NCBI GenBank assembly: GCA_932521025.1
Contig: OW051473.1
Span: forward strand, 3,410,001-3,474,000
Source: Oscheius onirici
Taxonomy: Eukaryota > Nematoda > Chromadorea > Rhabditida > Rhabditidae
Direction: 5' to 3'
DNA: 64,000 bases
The notes under the pieces were generated by a model. The model did no database searches, was not told the origin of the DNA, and worked only from the letters and a program-made list of their open reading frames with translations. Below, piece by piece: positions 23,726 through 33,905 of this stretch (positions within the stretch are counted from its first letter, which is position 1; each line of letters starts with the position of its first letter). A program made the position numbers and the translations under genes.

Positions 23726-24043
23726 CTATTCTAAACCCATAAATGTTTGTTGGTCCAGATTTTCGTTAAAAAGGAAGTTCTTTTCGATTTCCGGCAGCAT
23801 GTGCTCTTCTCTGGAACACCTGACTTTTATGCAAGCCAAAAAACTTACATAATTTCTCATTGATTTGAAGATGATATAAAGTAGGGCGATTACAATACAG
23901 ACCGCGATTGAGACATACAGTGCCCTCAATTCCAGATCAAAATGACTTTCTAAACCATAAATCTTTCAAAAGTTAAACCAAAAAGCACCTGCATTCATGT
24001 CGTCCCTTTTGAGAAAACTATCCTCTTCTCCACTTTCAATCAT
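23726..24043 (-). CDS. Small single-pass membrane protein, unidentified
   Basis: Two exons (24043-23989 and 23949-23726) sum to 279 nt, 92 residues, joined by a 39-nt intron with good signals (G|GTGC...TTTAG). The N-terminal half is acidic (MIESGEEDSFLKRDDM). A single hydrophobic helix (ALYVSIAVCIVIALLYIIF) is followed by a basic anchor (KSMRNY) and a short tail. An alternative 29-nt intron after SMRNY would change the tail to a basic sequence ending in ELPF, but 29 nt is below the usual size here. Its 3' end meets the PAN gene tail-to-tail, 13 bp apart. Function unknown. Confidence 0.55.
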
Positions 24044-24862
24044 CGACAAAGCTGCTAAAATTTCAACGTATAAAGGGGGCCGAAAGTCTCAAAGAATGTG
24101 CAAATTAGGGCAATTAGAAGGCTCTTGGGGAGTATTATCCGATGAGTGTCAAAGAATGGGAAAACGGCAACTCGGGAGCCCCTATCGATTCAGAGAGAAG
24201 GCCAAATGCAGCACAAGAATGACTGCGATTTTACTGCTTCTCGGAGCACAAACCGGATGTCATGGATAATGGTCATGGCCGAACTTTACAACGATCAGGT
24301 CGACAGCTGATCGATTATTCACGGATTAGAGGTGCCAAAAGTGGGAGTATGCGTTTCACAAATATTTGGACGGTGCTCCGGGCCGGCTCCGAAACGACTA
24401 AATAAAAGGTTGCGACGTGCAATGCATGTTTACACCTGCCTTTATGTCGGTCGCTCGTGCGTATAAATTCTTGTCAATACTGCATAACAAAACTAATTAA
24501 TAGAAACGATGCGAGGGATTGCCGACTGAAAGCATGTTTGTTGCGACCAAGGTCGACAATTATGACAGAGTCTTGACAATGAATAGATCGACTGTCAACA
24601 ATGCCAGATGCCTGCGGGCCGGCTCTCTTTCATTGCGCAAACCATTATTACATATCGGTATGAATAACGCCACTATTTATTAAGTCGACGGTCTCATGAG
24701 ATGCGGAATAAAAGCTACAAAAACAGACCCATGAAAAGATGGATTTAATCTGCGTTAGTTTTCAAATAATAGGGGAAAAGTGGCGAGGGGGACACAACCT
24801 GTAGGATCAGTAAGCTCTTAATGTTTCTACGCGAATTCAAGGGTTACGTACAGAAAGTACAA
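24044..24862. other. Intergenic region
   Basis: About 0.8 kb between two minus-strand genes, holding the 3' UTR of the upstream one and the promoter of the downstream one. A 10-bp motif GGGCCGGCTC occurs at about 24379 and again at about 24617, and a near copy at 31563; it may be chance. No gene seen. Confidence 0.4.
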
Positions 24863-26717
24863 TTAAGCCTGGCTTTCGGCTTGTTTCTCGAGAAGATGCT
24901 GGTCTACCAGTTTGTCAGTCTTCTTCGGCTCCGATCTCCTTCTGTTAGCAATAGCTGCCTTCTCCTTTCGTCTGGAATTTCAATTGCATGACTAGATTTC
25001 TTGTATTACCGCTTCAGATAAATAGCAACAGAACAGAAGACAGCTGAAGCTACAATTAGTCCAAGAAGACAAGCTGACCACCAAGGGATTGGGGCAGAAG
25101 ACTTTTCTTTAGACGTCTGAATATTCTTTTAAACTCAGAGATGATTAATAGCCAACCTTGCTGTTAGAGATAGCAGAGGTCGTCATAATAGTTGTAGTCT
25201 CAACCGAGGAGTGTCCTTTAGATGCGGAAGCATGAATGGGAGCTGGAAGCTTACGAGATCTCGCCTGCAACAACGTATCGTCGTCGGAATCATCAGAGGC
25301 AGTTTCATCTTCTTCCGATTTGTCCTTGGTACTAGCAACAGGATGAACTTCATTGCTTTCGTTCTCGAGAGTAGTGGATTCAACCTAAAATGGTACTAAA
25401 TCCAACAAGGTTACACTATACCTCTTCCTCGCTAGTTTCTTCTTCAGCATCAGTAGTTGTCTCCTCATCTTCGTCCTCAGTAGTTGCTTCAAGTTCATCT
25501 GTAGTGGTATCCTCATCCTGTTCGGTTGGAGTAGTAGCCTCTTCGTCCTCATCTTTATTGTCAGTTGTAGATTCCTCTAGCTTCTCAGTGGTCTGAAAAT
25601 ATTTAATCCAAGAAATAGATAAATACGAATTACGGTTTCTTCGCCATTGTCTTCGAGCTCCTGTTCCTTTTTCAAAATCATCTCATCAGCAGTCTCTCCC
25701 TCAGTCGATGTGTCTTTATCGTCCGTAACAGTAGTTTCTTCTACTTCACTGGACTCAGTTGCAGTCTCTGTTGTAGCTTCTTCATCTTCCTCATCCTCAA
25801 CCGTTGTTGTTGAAGCTTCAGTTGTAGTAGTGGTTTTTGGAGCTGCCTTTTTGGATGCAGTCTTCGCGGGAGCTGCTTTTGGTGTCGGTGCTGGTTTAGG
25901 AGCAATTGTGTTCTTGGCAAGCGGAGCGATCGGTTTAGCAAGAGGCTTTGCTCTGAGCAATCTCTTATAATTGTAATCCAAGTAACCTACTTGACAGTTT
26001 TTGGAGCAGCAGTTGTTGTCGGCTCTTCTTCATCTTCCGGCTCATCTTCACAGATTTCCACTTTTTGATTTTTCCAACAGTTCAGAGTTTTGCAGCAACA
26101 GGTCTTAAATTCTGTTATATGCGTGTATTGAAAGTGCTACCTCATCTTTCGGTGAGCAATTCTTGAACGATTTGCATTGTCCTGCTGTTGCACAGGAGCT
26201 CTCAAAGCATGTCTGAAAGTACAATGTACTCTTTTATCAACTGACAAGTGTGCTTCTGCGATAATTCATGGCGCTCTTTCGAATTAACCTCCTTCAACAA
26301 ATCGAACGGGGTCAACTGTTCGACCTCGAGTTGCACTTTGCAATGGAATCAAACGCTTAGTACTCGCGCATATAATTACAAACCACTCTCGGATCTACTC
26401 TATAAATAGTAATCAACGATAATTCACAGGTACGCACCGCCTGAAACGAGACCAGTCATTAGCCGCCTTTGGATCTGCCGAAAATCACCACGGCGGTAGG
26501 CATAAACACACTTTGACTGATGAGAAATCACAAGATAAACTCACTCCAGATTTAGCTAAGATGCATGCTCCTCTCGGACAATGTGTATTTGTCGAATCAC
26601 AGGAGAATGTCTAAAAATTTGTTTCTTTTAAGACTTTGAACCTAAACTTACAGTATTGGTGGGAGCACAGTACACGTATCCAATAATAATAACCAAACCC
26701 AGAATAAGATTCCGCAT
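24863..26717 (-). CDS. Type I membrane protein with Cys-rich head and Thr/Glu-rich mucin-like stalk
   Basis: About 415 residues in nine exons. The ATG follows a TTTTCAG acceptor directly. In order: signal peptide (MRNLILGLVIIIGYVYC), a small cysteine-rich region over two exons with a C...CPRGAC pattern then CFESSC...C...C, a CCCKTLNC segment, and a Pro/Ala/Lys-rich spacer. Then comes a long stalk of Thr and Glu/Asp runs (TTTTTEASTTTVEDEEDEE and similar) suited to dense O-glycosylation. Near the C-terminus are a membrane helix (WWSACLLGLIVASAVFCSVAIYL), a KRRKEK stop-transfer signal and a basic 35-residue tail. Intron 2 is about 330 nt, long for this locus. I do not recognise the family. A surface or glycocalyx protein of an epithelium is likely but inferred. 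Confidence 0.7.
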
Positions 26718-28878
26718 CTGAAAAGGGCCTGGTTGAAGAAACTAAAAGAGTTGAGAAATAGAGAAACGTCGGCAGCAGGGACAACAATTGGCAACAATGG
26801 AATCAATGGCTATCAGAGTTTTTGCATCTGTTGCCCTTATCAAATTGAGCGTGGAGAGGTGTGAAGTAAGGTATAAGGAAGACGTCTGTTGCAAATGGAA
26901 AACAGTTTTCTTAGAAAATAGAACTGCCTGTGGAATGACTACTAAATAAGCTAGCTCTACGAGTCACGGTCAATATGGTAAGAGGGATGTGAGTCAGAAA
27001 GAGCGTGGGTAGTAACCCCAAAAGAGAATGACTTCCAGTTCTCGCCAGCAATGAAGGACCAGACGAACTTATGCTCGTTTCCTTTTATCCAAGTTAGAGA
27101 CTGTCGACTTCCGCAAATGGCCAATCTGCACAATGGCCTGGAGGGTCGGCCCGTGGGCGGTCAAGTATTGTTTTGGGGCAACAGAATGCACACGCACGGA
27201 TCATGCCTGCGGCGGAGGTAACACAAATAGAGACTATGTAGGCACTTCTCATTGTACATTGTGTTGCCAGAGACGTGGAAGCTTCAGGAAAAAAGACGGA
27301 TCCATTATGCCAGGCGTTTTTGCTGGTAGGAAAGCTATTGAGCCCGTGAGCAGCTCGGCACACTTGTCTGACAGATAGTCTCTTTTGACGTGGGAACACT
27401 TAGCGGGGTTCTCGGTCAAAATCTTCCAGAGGAACATTTGGCGGCAGCATAGGCATACAGAAGTTGAGCACCGGCGTAACCTCAAGTGGAGAGAGGCTTT
27501 GAAAAGAACAGAGTACTGGAATTGTGGCAGAACAAAGAGACAAGAAAAAGAAATCGAGCGACCAGACACTAGCAAACTGTGATCCGGATAGCAATGGACC
27601 AAATGTTACATGTTTTGAGCATCTACCAGTGTTCGCCATGTCGGTCGCAGCTGTTCAACGTAGGTGTTATGCGTCATTTCGACAACATAAGAACAACATT
27701 GTGGGTGAACAGGATGTGGAAAAGACCGAGGAATGTTGAAATTTGAGCAGGCAAGTCGATGAAATTGCAAAAAGATGTGGTAGACCAACTGAAATTCAAC
27801 ACTGCTAGCCCTCTAGGAAAGGAGTGGAGAGAGGGCGTGTGCTTTGGGGTATCCAGAGCTCTGCATGTAAAAAGATACCTCAAGATCGAACGACAGCTTA
27901 ACTGAACCTGCTTGTTTGAGTAAGGGCATAAAAACGAACTTCTCGATGCGAGAGATAGTTTGCTGTTGACTGTGCACTCAGAGCAGCGCGCGGATACGCA
28001 ACACGTTGCGATTTTCAAAACCGCGATCCACTTGCTGCCGTCTGACAGAACACGAGTGCCAGCTAATGGCACCTACCTTAAGACTGTTTCATAACAACAG
28101 GAAAGCCATCGGTAATAATAAGAACAGTCAAGTGGATTAATCGTGTAGCGGGAGACCAGGCAATATCCTGTAAGACAAGTGGACCACAATCCCGGAATGG
28201 GATCTTGTGGTGAGCTGTATTGAGCTAATTGGCACACATGAGCAAATAAATTTTGTTGGAGGAAATGATCGGTCTAACTGTCAACCGAAGGAGCACACTG
28301 CCATGGTTTCGTCTAGCTGTTTAGTTTTCTCGGCGCTTAGCACGATTCCGAGAATCAGTGACCACTTCTACTGAAGTGTAGGGTCTTCGGTGGAACGGCA
28401 GCAACTACAAAAGTTTGATTTCAGAAGCATGTAATCTACTGAAAAAAGCAGTAGAAGTGATTAGAATGATAGTTTTTCCCAGAAATATAATCACTTGAGA
28501 TAAAAGCCAATGGTGAGATAGAAGGTTTTTCAGGCTACGAAGCGTAGATCAGCTTAGCAGGGCTGGTATTAGCGTGGGCTGAGATAGCCAATCTTTACTG
28601 TATGTCGTTATCGCCATGCCGTCAATGCTACCAACTTATATTTACTCATCCAGTAATCAGAACCGATCTTAGTTCCCACTTGAAATCACTCGGAAACAGC
28701 AGGGAAACACTCAAAGGTCCAGCTGGAATAGATTTCTATAATCAAACCGTTGTCGGTACATGAAGCCAGTTCTTTTGTGATTATGCAATATGCGACTCGT
28801 TTTTCCATTGTGGGGCGTGTCGCCGAATTTTTCGGGATTCCTTTGCAGTGTCTTTCTTCTTAATCTTCGACGACCTAC
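26718..28878. other. 2.2 kb region without recognised genes
   Basis: Divergent promoter region between the mucin-like membrane protein and a small secreted protein. Several open frames over 80 codons occur on both strands (for example minus 28072-27674 and 27399-27094), but none has splice-bounded structure, a signal peptide or a known motif. A short imperfect palindrome sits at about 28533-28550. A non-coding RNA here cannot be excluded. Confidence 0.4.
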
Positions 28879-29259
28879 ATGATGCGCGTTGTTCTCCTTT
28901 TCGTAGTCGGTGAGTGCAAGTGAGAAAAAGCGCCGTCTACTTTTACTTTTTAGTCTTCTGTCTGGCCGAAGCTGCGATTTGGGAAAGAACAAAACGGCAA
29001 ACATACAAATATGATGAAGCCTTGTTGGCTTATGCCCATCCTCATCCAGGAACGAAGGTTCAACAGGGATATCTTGCCCGATATGCTCCCCAGGATTGGC
29101 CCAAATGGTTTGACTTTTGTCTGCAGCTCGAAAAGGTGTTTTAGGTACTCTAGAACCATGATGAAGTGGGACGGAATCTCTGTAATGTCTCCTTACGACC
29201 ACAACGACGCCAGATACCCAGCTTGGGCTTCAGACTACGTAAAACGAACAAACGCCTAA
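28879..29259 (+). CDS. Small secreted protein with dibasic sites
   Basis: Three exons (28879-28909, 28954-29107, 29145-29259) sum to 300 nt, 99 residues; the second intron is 37 nt and splits a Trp codon. The signal peptide is MMRVVLLFVVVFCLAEA. A dibasic site follows in ERTKRQ and another occurs near the end in YVKRTNA, so a long peptide between them could be released. The mature part is aromatic-rich (TYKYDEALLAYAHPHPG, then WPKWYSRTMMKWDG) and has no cysteine. It could be a peptide precursor or a small matrix protein. I do not recognise a family. Confidence 0.6.
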
Positions 29260-30326
29260 ATCTTCTACCTCGTGAAATATTACCTGTACATTAATTTAAT
29301 GAAACACCCTTTTTGTTTGTTGACATGCCCGACCAGCGCCCATTTGACCGTGACAGTCATAATGACTCTGTACCTGTGCCGCTAAAATGATCCAGGCCTA
29401 CTCTTCCGGTCATTACCTTTTCCTGCTTCCTATAGCCGTCATCGACTCTACTCACTCTGATTGAAGAGCTTTCACGCCGCATGTTTCCATTTCATCTTGT
29501 CGGATTTGCGACCTGGATTGCGGCTTCAACAAGTTCAGAGAACATCAAGCTACATCTTATCACTTTCTCCTTGCCGTGTGTGAAGCTCTTGCGTTCAAAT
29601 AGGCCTACTGAGTAACAGGCTTGTTTTGAAAAGAATAACAGCTGCGTTCCCACAAAGATTTGACTTTCCCACAAAAGGAACTGGGCTAAATGCCTTTTTA
29701 TGCCTACGCGACCTGACGGTCTAGGATAATTTGCGGAGTCCAATGCCACCTGGCTACCATCAGATCAATGCCGGCAAGGCCACACGACCCAGTCAGTCGG
29801 CTGGTCGCGCGAACCCTCAAAATATCGACTTTTACAGTTTATTTTATCAATTGCTCAATTTTTGAAACAGCCTTGTAAGTTCTTCATCTTCTTGGAGGGG
29901 TTTGATTTATGCGTCTCCCTAGTATAATTTTGCATTACAGCATGTTTTCATATCCCCTTCAGTTGAGTCATGTCGAAGAATTTCCCTCCATTTTGCGACT
30001 GGTCAAGGGTGAACGCTGAGGTTAAGTGTTCTCAAGCAATGCCCGCCATTCACAATATAAGTGTTCATCCATAATGCATCTCTCAGTAGGAATTTCAAAA
30101 CAAACGGAAACTTCTTTTTCTGTTTTGCTCTGATTACTATCTTTGCTTTGCAATGACCGAGTTGGATTGGCCAAATCAGTTGTTTCCCTCAAGCGTCAGG
30201 CTGCACATGTGACCCGTTTCCTTTCATCTGTCTGTATCGAAAGCCAAAATAAGTTTTTACACTCTTCCCTTTAACTTTTCCTCGATTCAGCATATTACAC
30301 TTCATCTAGATAAGTTTTAGATTATA
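29260..30326. other. Intergenic region
   Basis: About 1.1 kb between two plus-strand genes. AT-rich, with no splice-bounded frame. Presumed 3' UTR of the small secreted protein and promoter of the claudin-like gene. Confidence 0.45.
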
Positions 30327-31323
30327 ATGAGCGAACAAAAAGGACGCTGTGGCCAGATCTGTATCCTAGCGACGTCATTCATTCTACTCATTTGCGGTTT
30401 CGCTCTTTGCACAACAGGTTTGGTTAGTCCCAGCTGGCAAGTTGTGGATATCAGAGAGTTTAGAGCAGAACATCACGTAAGATCGTTTCGTATTTTAGAA
30501 ATTCAGTTTTTAGCATGGTTTATGGCTCGATTGCACAAGGGCCGAACGACAGGTTGCCACAGTTGCTCGTCAGTTCAGCGACTCTTTACCCATGCACTGT
30601 ACCTACAAATTTGACTACTCAGCAAGTCAAGTAGGTCATTCTTATACGTTTGTCAGTTTCTTCAGGTAATCGACGAAAACATTGAAGATATCGACCAGAA
30701 CAGTGCCGCTGGAGAGAGCGAGCATCACCAATTCTTTGGTAATTGATATCTCTTGAATTTTCGTAGAACTATTTAAGGTTGGCACAAGGCTGTACTCGGA
30801 TTCATGGTATTTTCTCTACTTTTTGCAGCTTTTGCTTGCTTCTGTGGTATGTGTGCCTCATGCAATGGTGGCTGTTCAGTAATCTACACCATTCTCCTCG
30901 GACTTTCATGTAATAGAGTTTTTGTATATTTTCACGTTAATTTCAGTGTTCACTTCGATTGTTGGAGACGGAATCTTTTTTTTTGCTGCACATCGAGTCG
31001 ATAACCGTTTTGTCCAAGGGCTTGTCGGAACCTATGAGGTTCTTTTTTCGATGTTTTAGCTTGTAAATCGTTTCAATTTTTTGCCGGAATCGTAGATATC
31101 ACCGGGATTGATATATTTCTTTTAAAACAAACTTAAATTTCAGCAAACAATTGGGACAGCCTTCTACTTGCATTTCATCGGCACTGGACTCTTCATGTTT
31201 GCTTTCATCATTGCAATTATTGCATCGTACAACATTGTGAAAGATGGAGAAGATAGACAGATGCTGCCACTGAGAGAGCTTGCTCCTTTATACGGAGCAA
31301 GAGTTAGGGAAACTTTTGCTTAA
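30327..31323 (+). CDS. Claudin-like four-pass membrane protein
   Basis: Member of the PMP22/claudin superfamily, which forms or regulates cell junctions or acts as a channel accessory. Exons 30327-30476, 30514-30630, then starts at about 30666, 30780, 30947 and 31144, ending at TAA 31321-31323. Four hydrophobic segments: ICILATSFILLICGFALC, LGFMVFSLLFAAFACFCGM, ILLGLSLFTSIVGDGIFFF and LHFIGTGLFMFAFIIAIIA. The first loop carries the claudin signature W...GLW..C........C (PSWQVVD, then GLWLDC and PMHC). The C-terminal tail is short and charged and shows no obvious PDZ-binding end. A polyadenylation signal (AATAAA) lies about 120 bp downstream. Superfamily is clear; the particular nematode clc gene is not assigned. 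Confidence 0.85.
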
Positions 31324-31628
31324 CCTCTAAATTGTGCCACTCTATACTTCTCTACATTGCTGTATCATCGAGCTCATGACAATTCACCACGCGGCCTTAC
31401 AAAAATATTGTATTTATTGTTGTGCTCCATTGGATCTCCTAAGCTTAATAAAGTCATCCCGAAACAGATTTTATTGGCTATATATATCACAGAGATAATG
31501 ACAAGATGAAGCTTGAAGGAGGAAGTTATAAATTACACTGTACATACAGAGTAGAATAGATCGGGCCGGCTTTACAAAGTAAGCGAAGAGGTTTAAAATG
31601 CGAAAGAGGAAAAATGCAGACAGAGTAT
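31324..31628. other. Convergent 3' region
   Basis: Short region between the 3' ends of the claudin-like gene and the calmodulin-like gene. It contains AATAAAG at about 31447 for the plus-strand gene. Nothing else seen. Confidence 0.5.
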
Positions 31629-33660
31629 TCATCGCTTTCTGGTCATCATTGTGCAGAACTCTACAAAATGATGATTTCTAAGTTTTGGAAAATATTTACC
31701 TTGGAAGTTTATCTTCCCGTCGTTATTTTTGTCAACATGCTTATAGATCGCCTTGATATCCTGGTCACTCAAACTGTGTCCCATTCTTTGGAACGCGGTC
31801 CTCAATTCTGATCTTGTAATGTGGCCATCACCGTCAACATCCAGCTCTTCGAAGACAGCTTTCAATGACAAGGACAGAGGATTAGCTCTGGCAATGGTCA
31901 TGAACTCTGGAACGTAACCTCGATACCTGTTTGATCAACTTTAGTTACGACCTAGACTTATACTTTAAACTCATTTGAAGGTCTGTTTTTAGAATTTATA
32001 CAAAAAGGTTAGCTAACAAAAAAGGATACTCATTCTGTGAAAGTTCTGCTGGGATAACTTGCAAAAAGCGTCGCCTCTGTCAACGCTTGATAAAGAATGT
32101 AGAAATCAAGGCTTAATTTAAAACATTTGCCATATTAAAAAGTAGTGTTAAGCCGAAACCTTTTCAGTGAAATACTGTTTTTTATTTTTCTTTGTTTGCC
32201 GAACCAAAAACAGTGGAAGTTGTCACCTAACTCATACAAAGCAAAACTTATTGCAAGCAAGTTTTAGGATACTAACCTTTGAAATCAATCTTGCCATCTT
32301 TGTCTGCATCAGCAGCATTCAGCATGGCATCAAGTTCCTCTTCAGTTGGAGCCTGTCCCATCTTCTGCATAACTGCACGAAGTTCATCCTGAGTTTAAAC
32401 TGATCAGCAAATACAAAACAACTCACTCTTTGGATGTAACCATCTCCATTAAGATCAAACTCCCTGAAGATTCCCTTCAGATCATCTTCGCGGATCTCGC
32501 CGAAATCTTCCTGAAAACAAACGACCATACTCTCATTTCCGGAATAGCTGCTGAGATGTTTTCATTAGGGCGCTGGCACCATCTGTACCCCTAGTTGTCA
32601 ATCATCTCAATCGAAAACCCTTTTTTTGTCCGCTCAGCATTCTCTACCGTAGTAAAGAAGTTTCTAGTCAAATCAATTTCGTCGCCACTTCTACCTACGA
32701 AGGTGTTTCGGCCGAAAACCACAGAAAAAACGGTTGTTTGCGTAGAGATTATCGCACTGCCGTTGTGTTCTACCTTGCAAGCTTAACTTTTGAACGACTA
32801 AAAGTGTTTTCCTTTGGGAAATTTACGCGATTGAGCACAGAAACACGATACAGATGCAAACACAGAATTGTGTTTGCCCTTGAGCGAAATTGAAGAGAGT
32901 CGTCAGGTTTACCGAGGCAATTGAGAATCAGCGGTGGATCAGAAAAAACACTCGGTCTATGGCATCAAACTTTGTCCACTCGCAACTGTTTGATCGTTAA
33001 ATCGTTTCTCGGTTTGGGAGACCCAGCCTTGACATTCCGTCCTGTTTGGATGGAAGACAAGCGTGTTTTGATTGTTGCATTGCCACATATAATCGCAGAA
33101 GTAACGATTCGAGAAGGTCGTCTACGCTCTGCCACTTGAAAAAGTCACAATTGCCGTTTACGGACAGCTTAAAGGACGTAGCAGCGACTTAATTCTGCGA
33201 ACAAGAAAAAAGTCGTTTTTGTCTTCTCGTTCTCCTAGTCGCGTTGTAAAACGACAGTAAACAGTCTAAATGGTAAAATCCGGTATTTTAGAGTTGTCGG
33301 TGTCAAAAATAGAAACCTGGATATTTGAACAACTCAGCTTTTGAAGGTCTGATCGCGGCATGGTATGGGAACAAGTGAGCTCTGGACTGAACTATATGGG
33401 CTTATTGGTTTTCATCCATAGAAATTCGTACAAATCACCTCGTACAACACAAATACCATTTTGATCCGTTTGTTATGCCACGATAATCAGACGACATTCT
33501 GATGCACAATCAAAACGCTGTTTCACTGACAAGTAAGATTGCAACACGTTTACCTCCTACAGGGTCGTAAAAAGTGGAGGAAACGTAGAGTTGGGGAGAA
33601 GGAAGAGATAAGGCCAAGATAAGGTACCTGTTTCGCCTTGGAAGAGCAGCAAGCGCCCAT
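31629..33660 (-). CDS. Calmodulin-like protein with predicted myristoyl/palmitoyl N-terminus
   Basis: Four-EF-hand calcium sensor. Five exons (33660-33628, 32510-32427, 32388-32277, 31906-31700, 31660-31629) sum to 468 nt, 155 residues. EF loops are DLNGDGYIQRDE, DADKDGKIDFKE, DVDGDGHITRSE and DKNNDGKINFQE; all keep Asp at position 1 and Glu at position 12, so four active sites are likely. The first exon encodes MGACCSSKAKQ, which fits an N-myristoylation site (Gly2, Ser6-7, basic residues) with two adjacent cysteines for palmitoylation. It is separated from the rest by an 1116-nt intron, so the link rests on phase and splice signals only. Most calmodulins lack such an extension. Membrane-attached calcium signalling is inferred. 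Confidence 0.85.
32511..33627 (-). other. Long first intron of the calmodulin-like gene
   Basis: 1.1 kb intron separating the acylation-signal exon from the EF-hand exons. No exon or structured element recognised; an internal promoter for a form lacking the acylated N-terminus is possible. Confidence 0.5.
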
Positions 33661-33905
33661 TGTGGCGGGGCGTCGGAGACTGGTTGCGCCCGCATTGCAT
33701 TACTCACGGCGCGCCAGCCCACTGATAACGCAGGCAGTCTTGCCGCGGCAGTTGACCGTGGCAACCTATTTTTTACTTTGTTTGTATCCAAACTTGGACT
33801 TTGAAAGCTAGGTCGTCTACAACAAGATTTGCTGCACCGGAAATGCATTTTGGACAGTACAATTTATTGGAGGCACGACAGAAGAAGAGAGAATTTTTAG
33901 CCTTC

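Noticed and set aside
27674-28072. 132-codon minus frame in the 2.2 kb gene-free region
   Set aside because: Composition looks like random translation, no splice-bounded structure, and overlapping frames of similar length occur nearby.
28711-29202. 163-codon minus frame
   Set aside because: It is antisense to the small secreted gene, whose plus-strand exons carry a signal peptide and correct splice phases.
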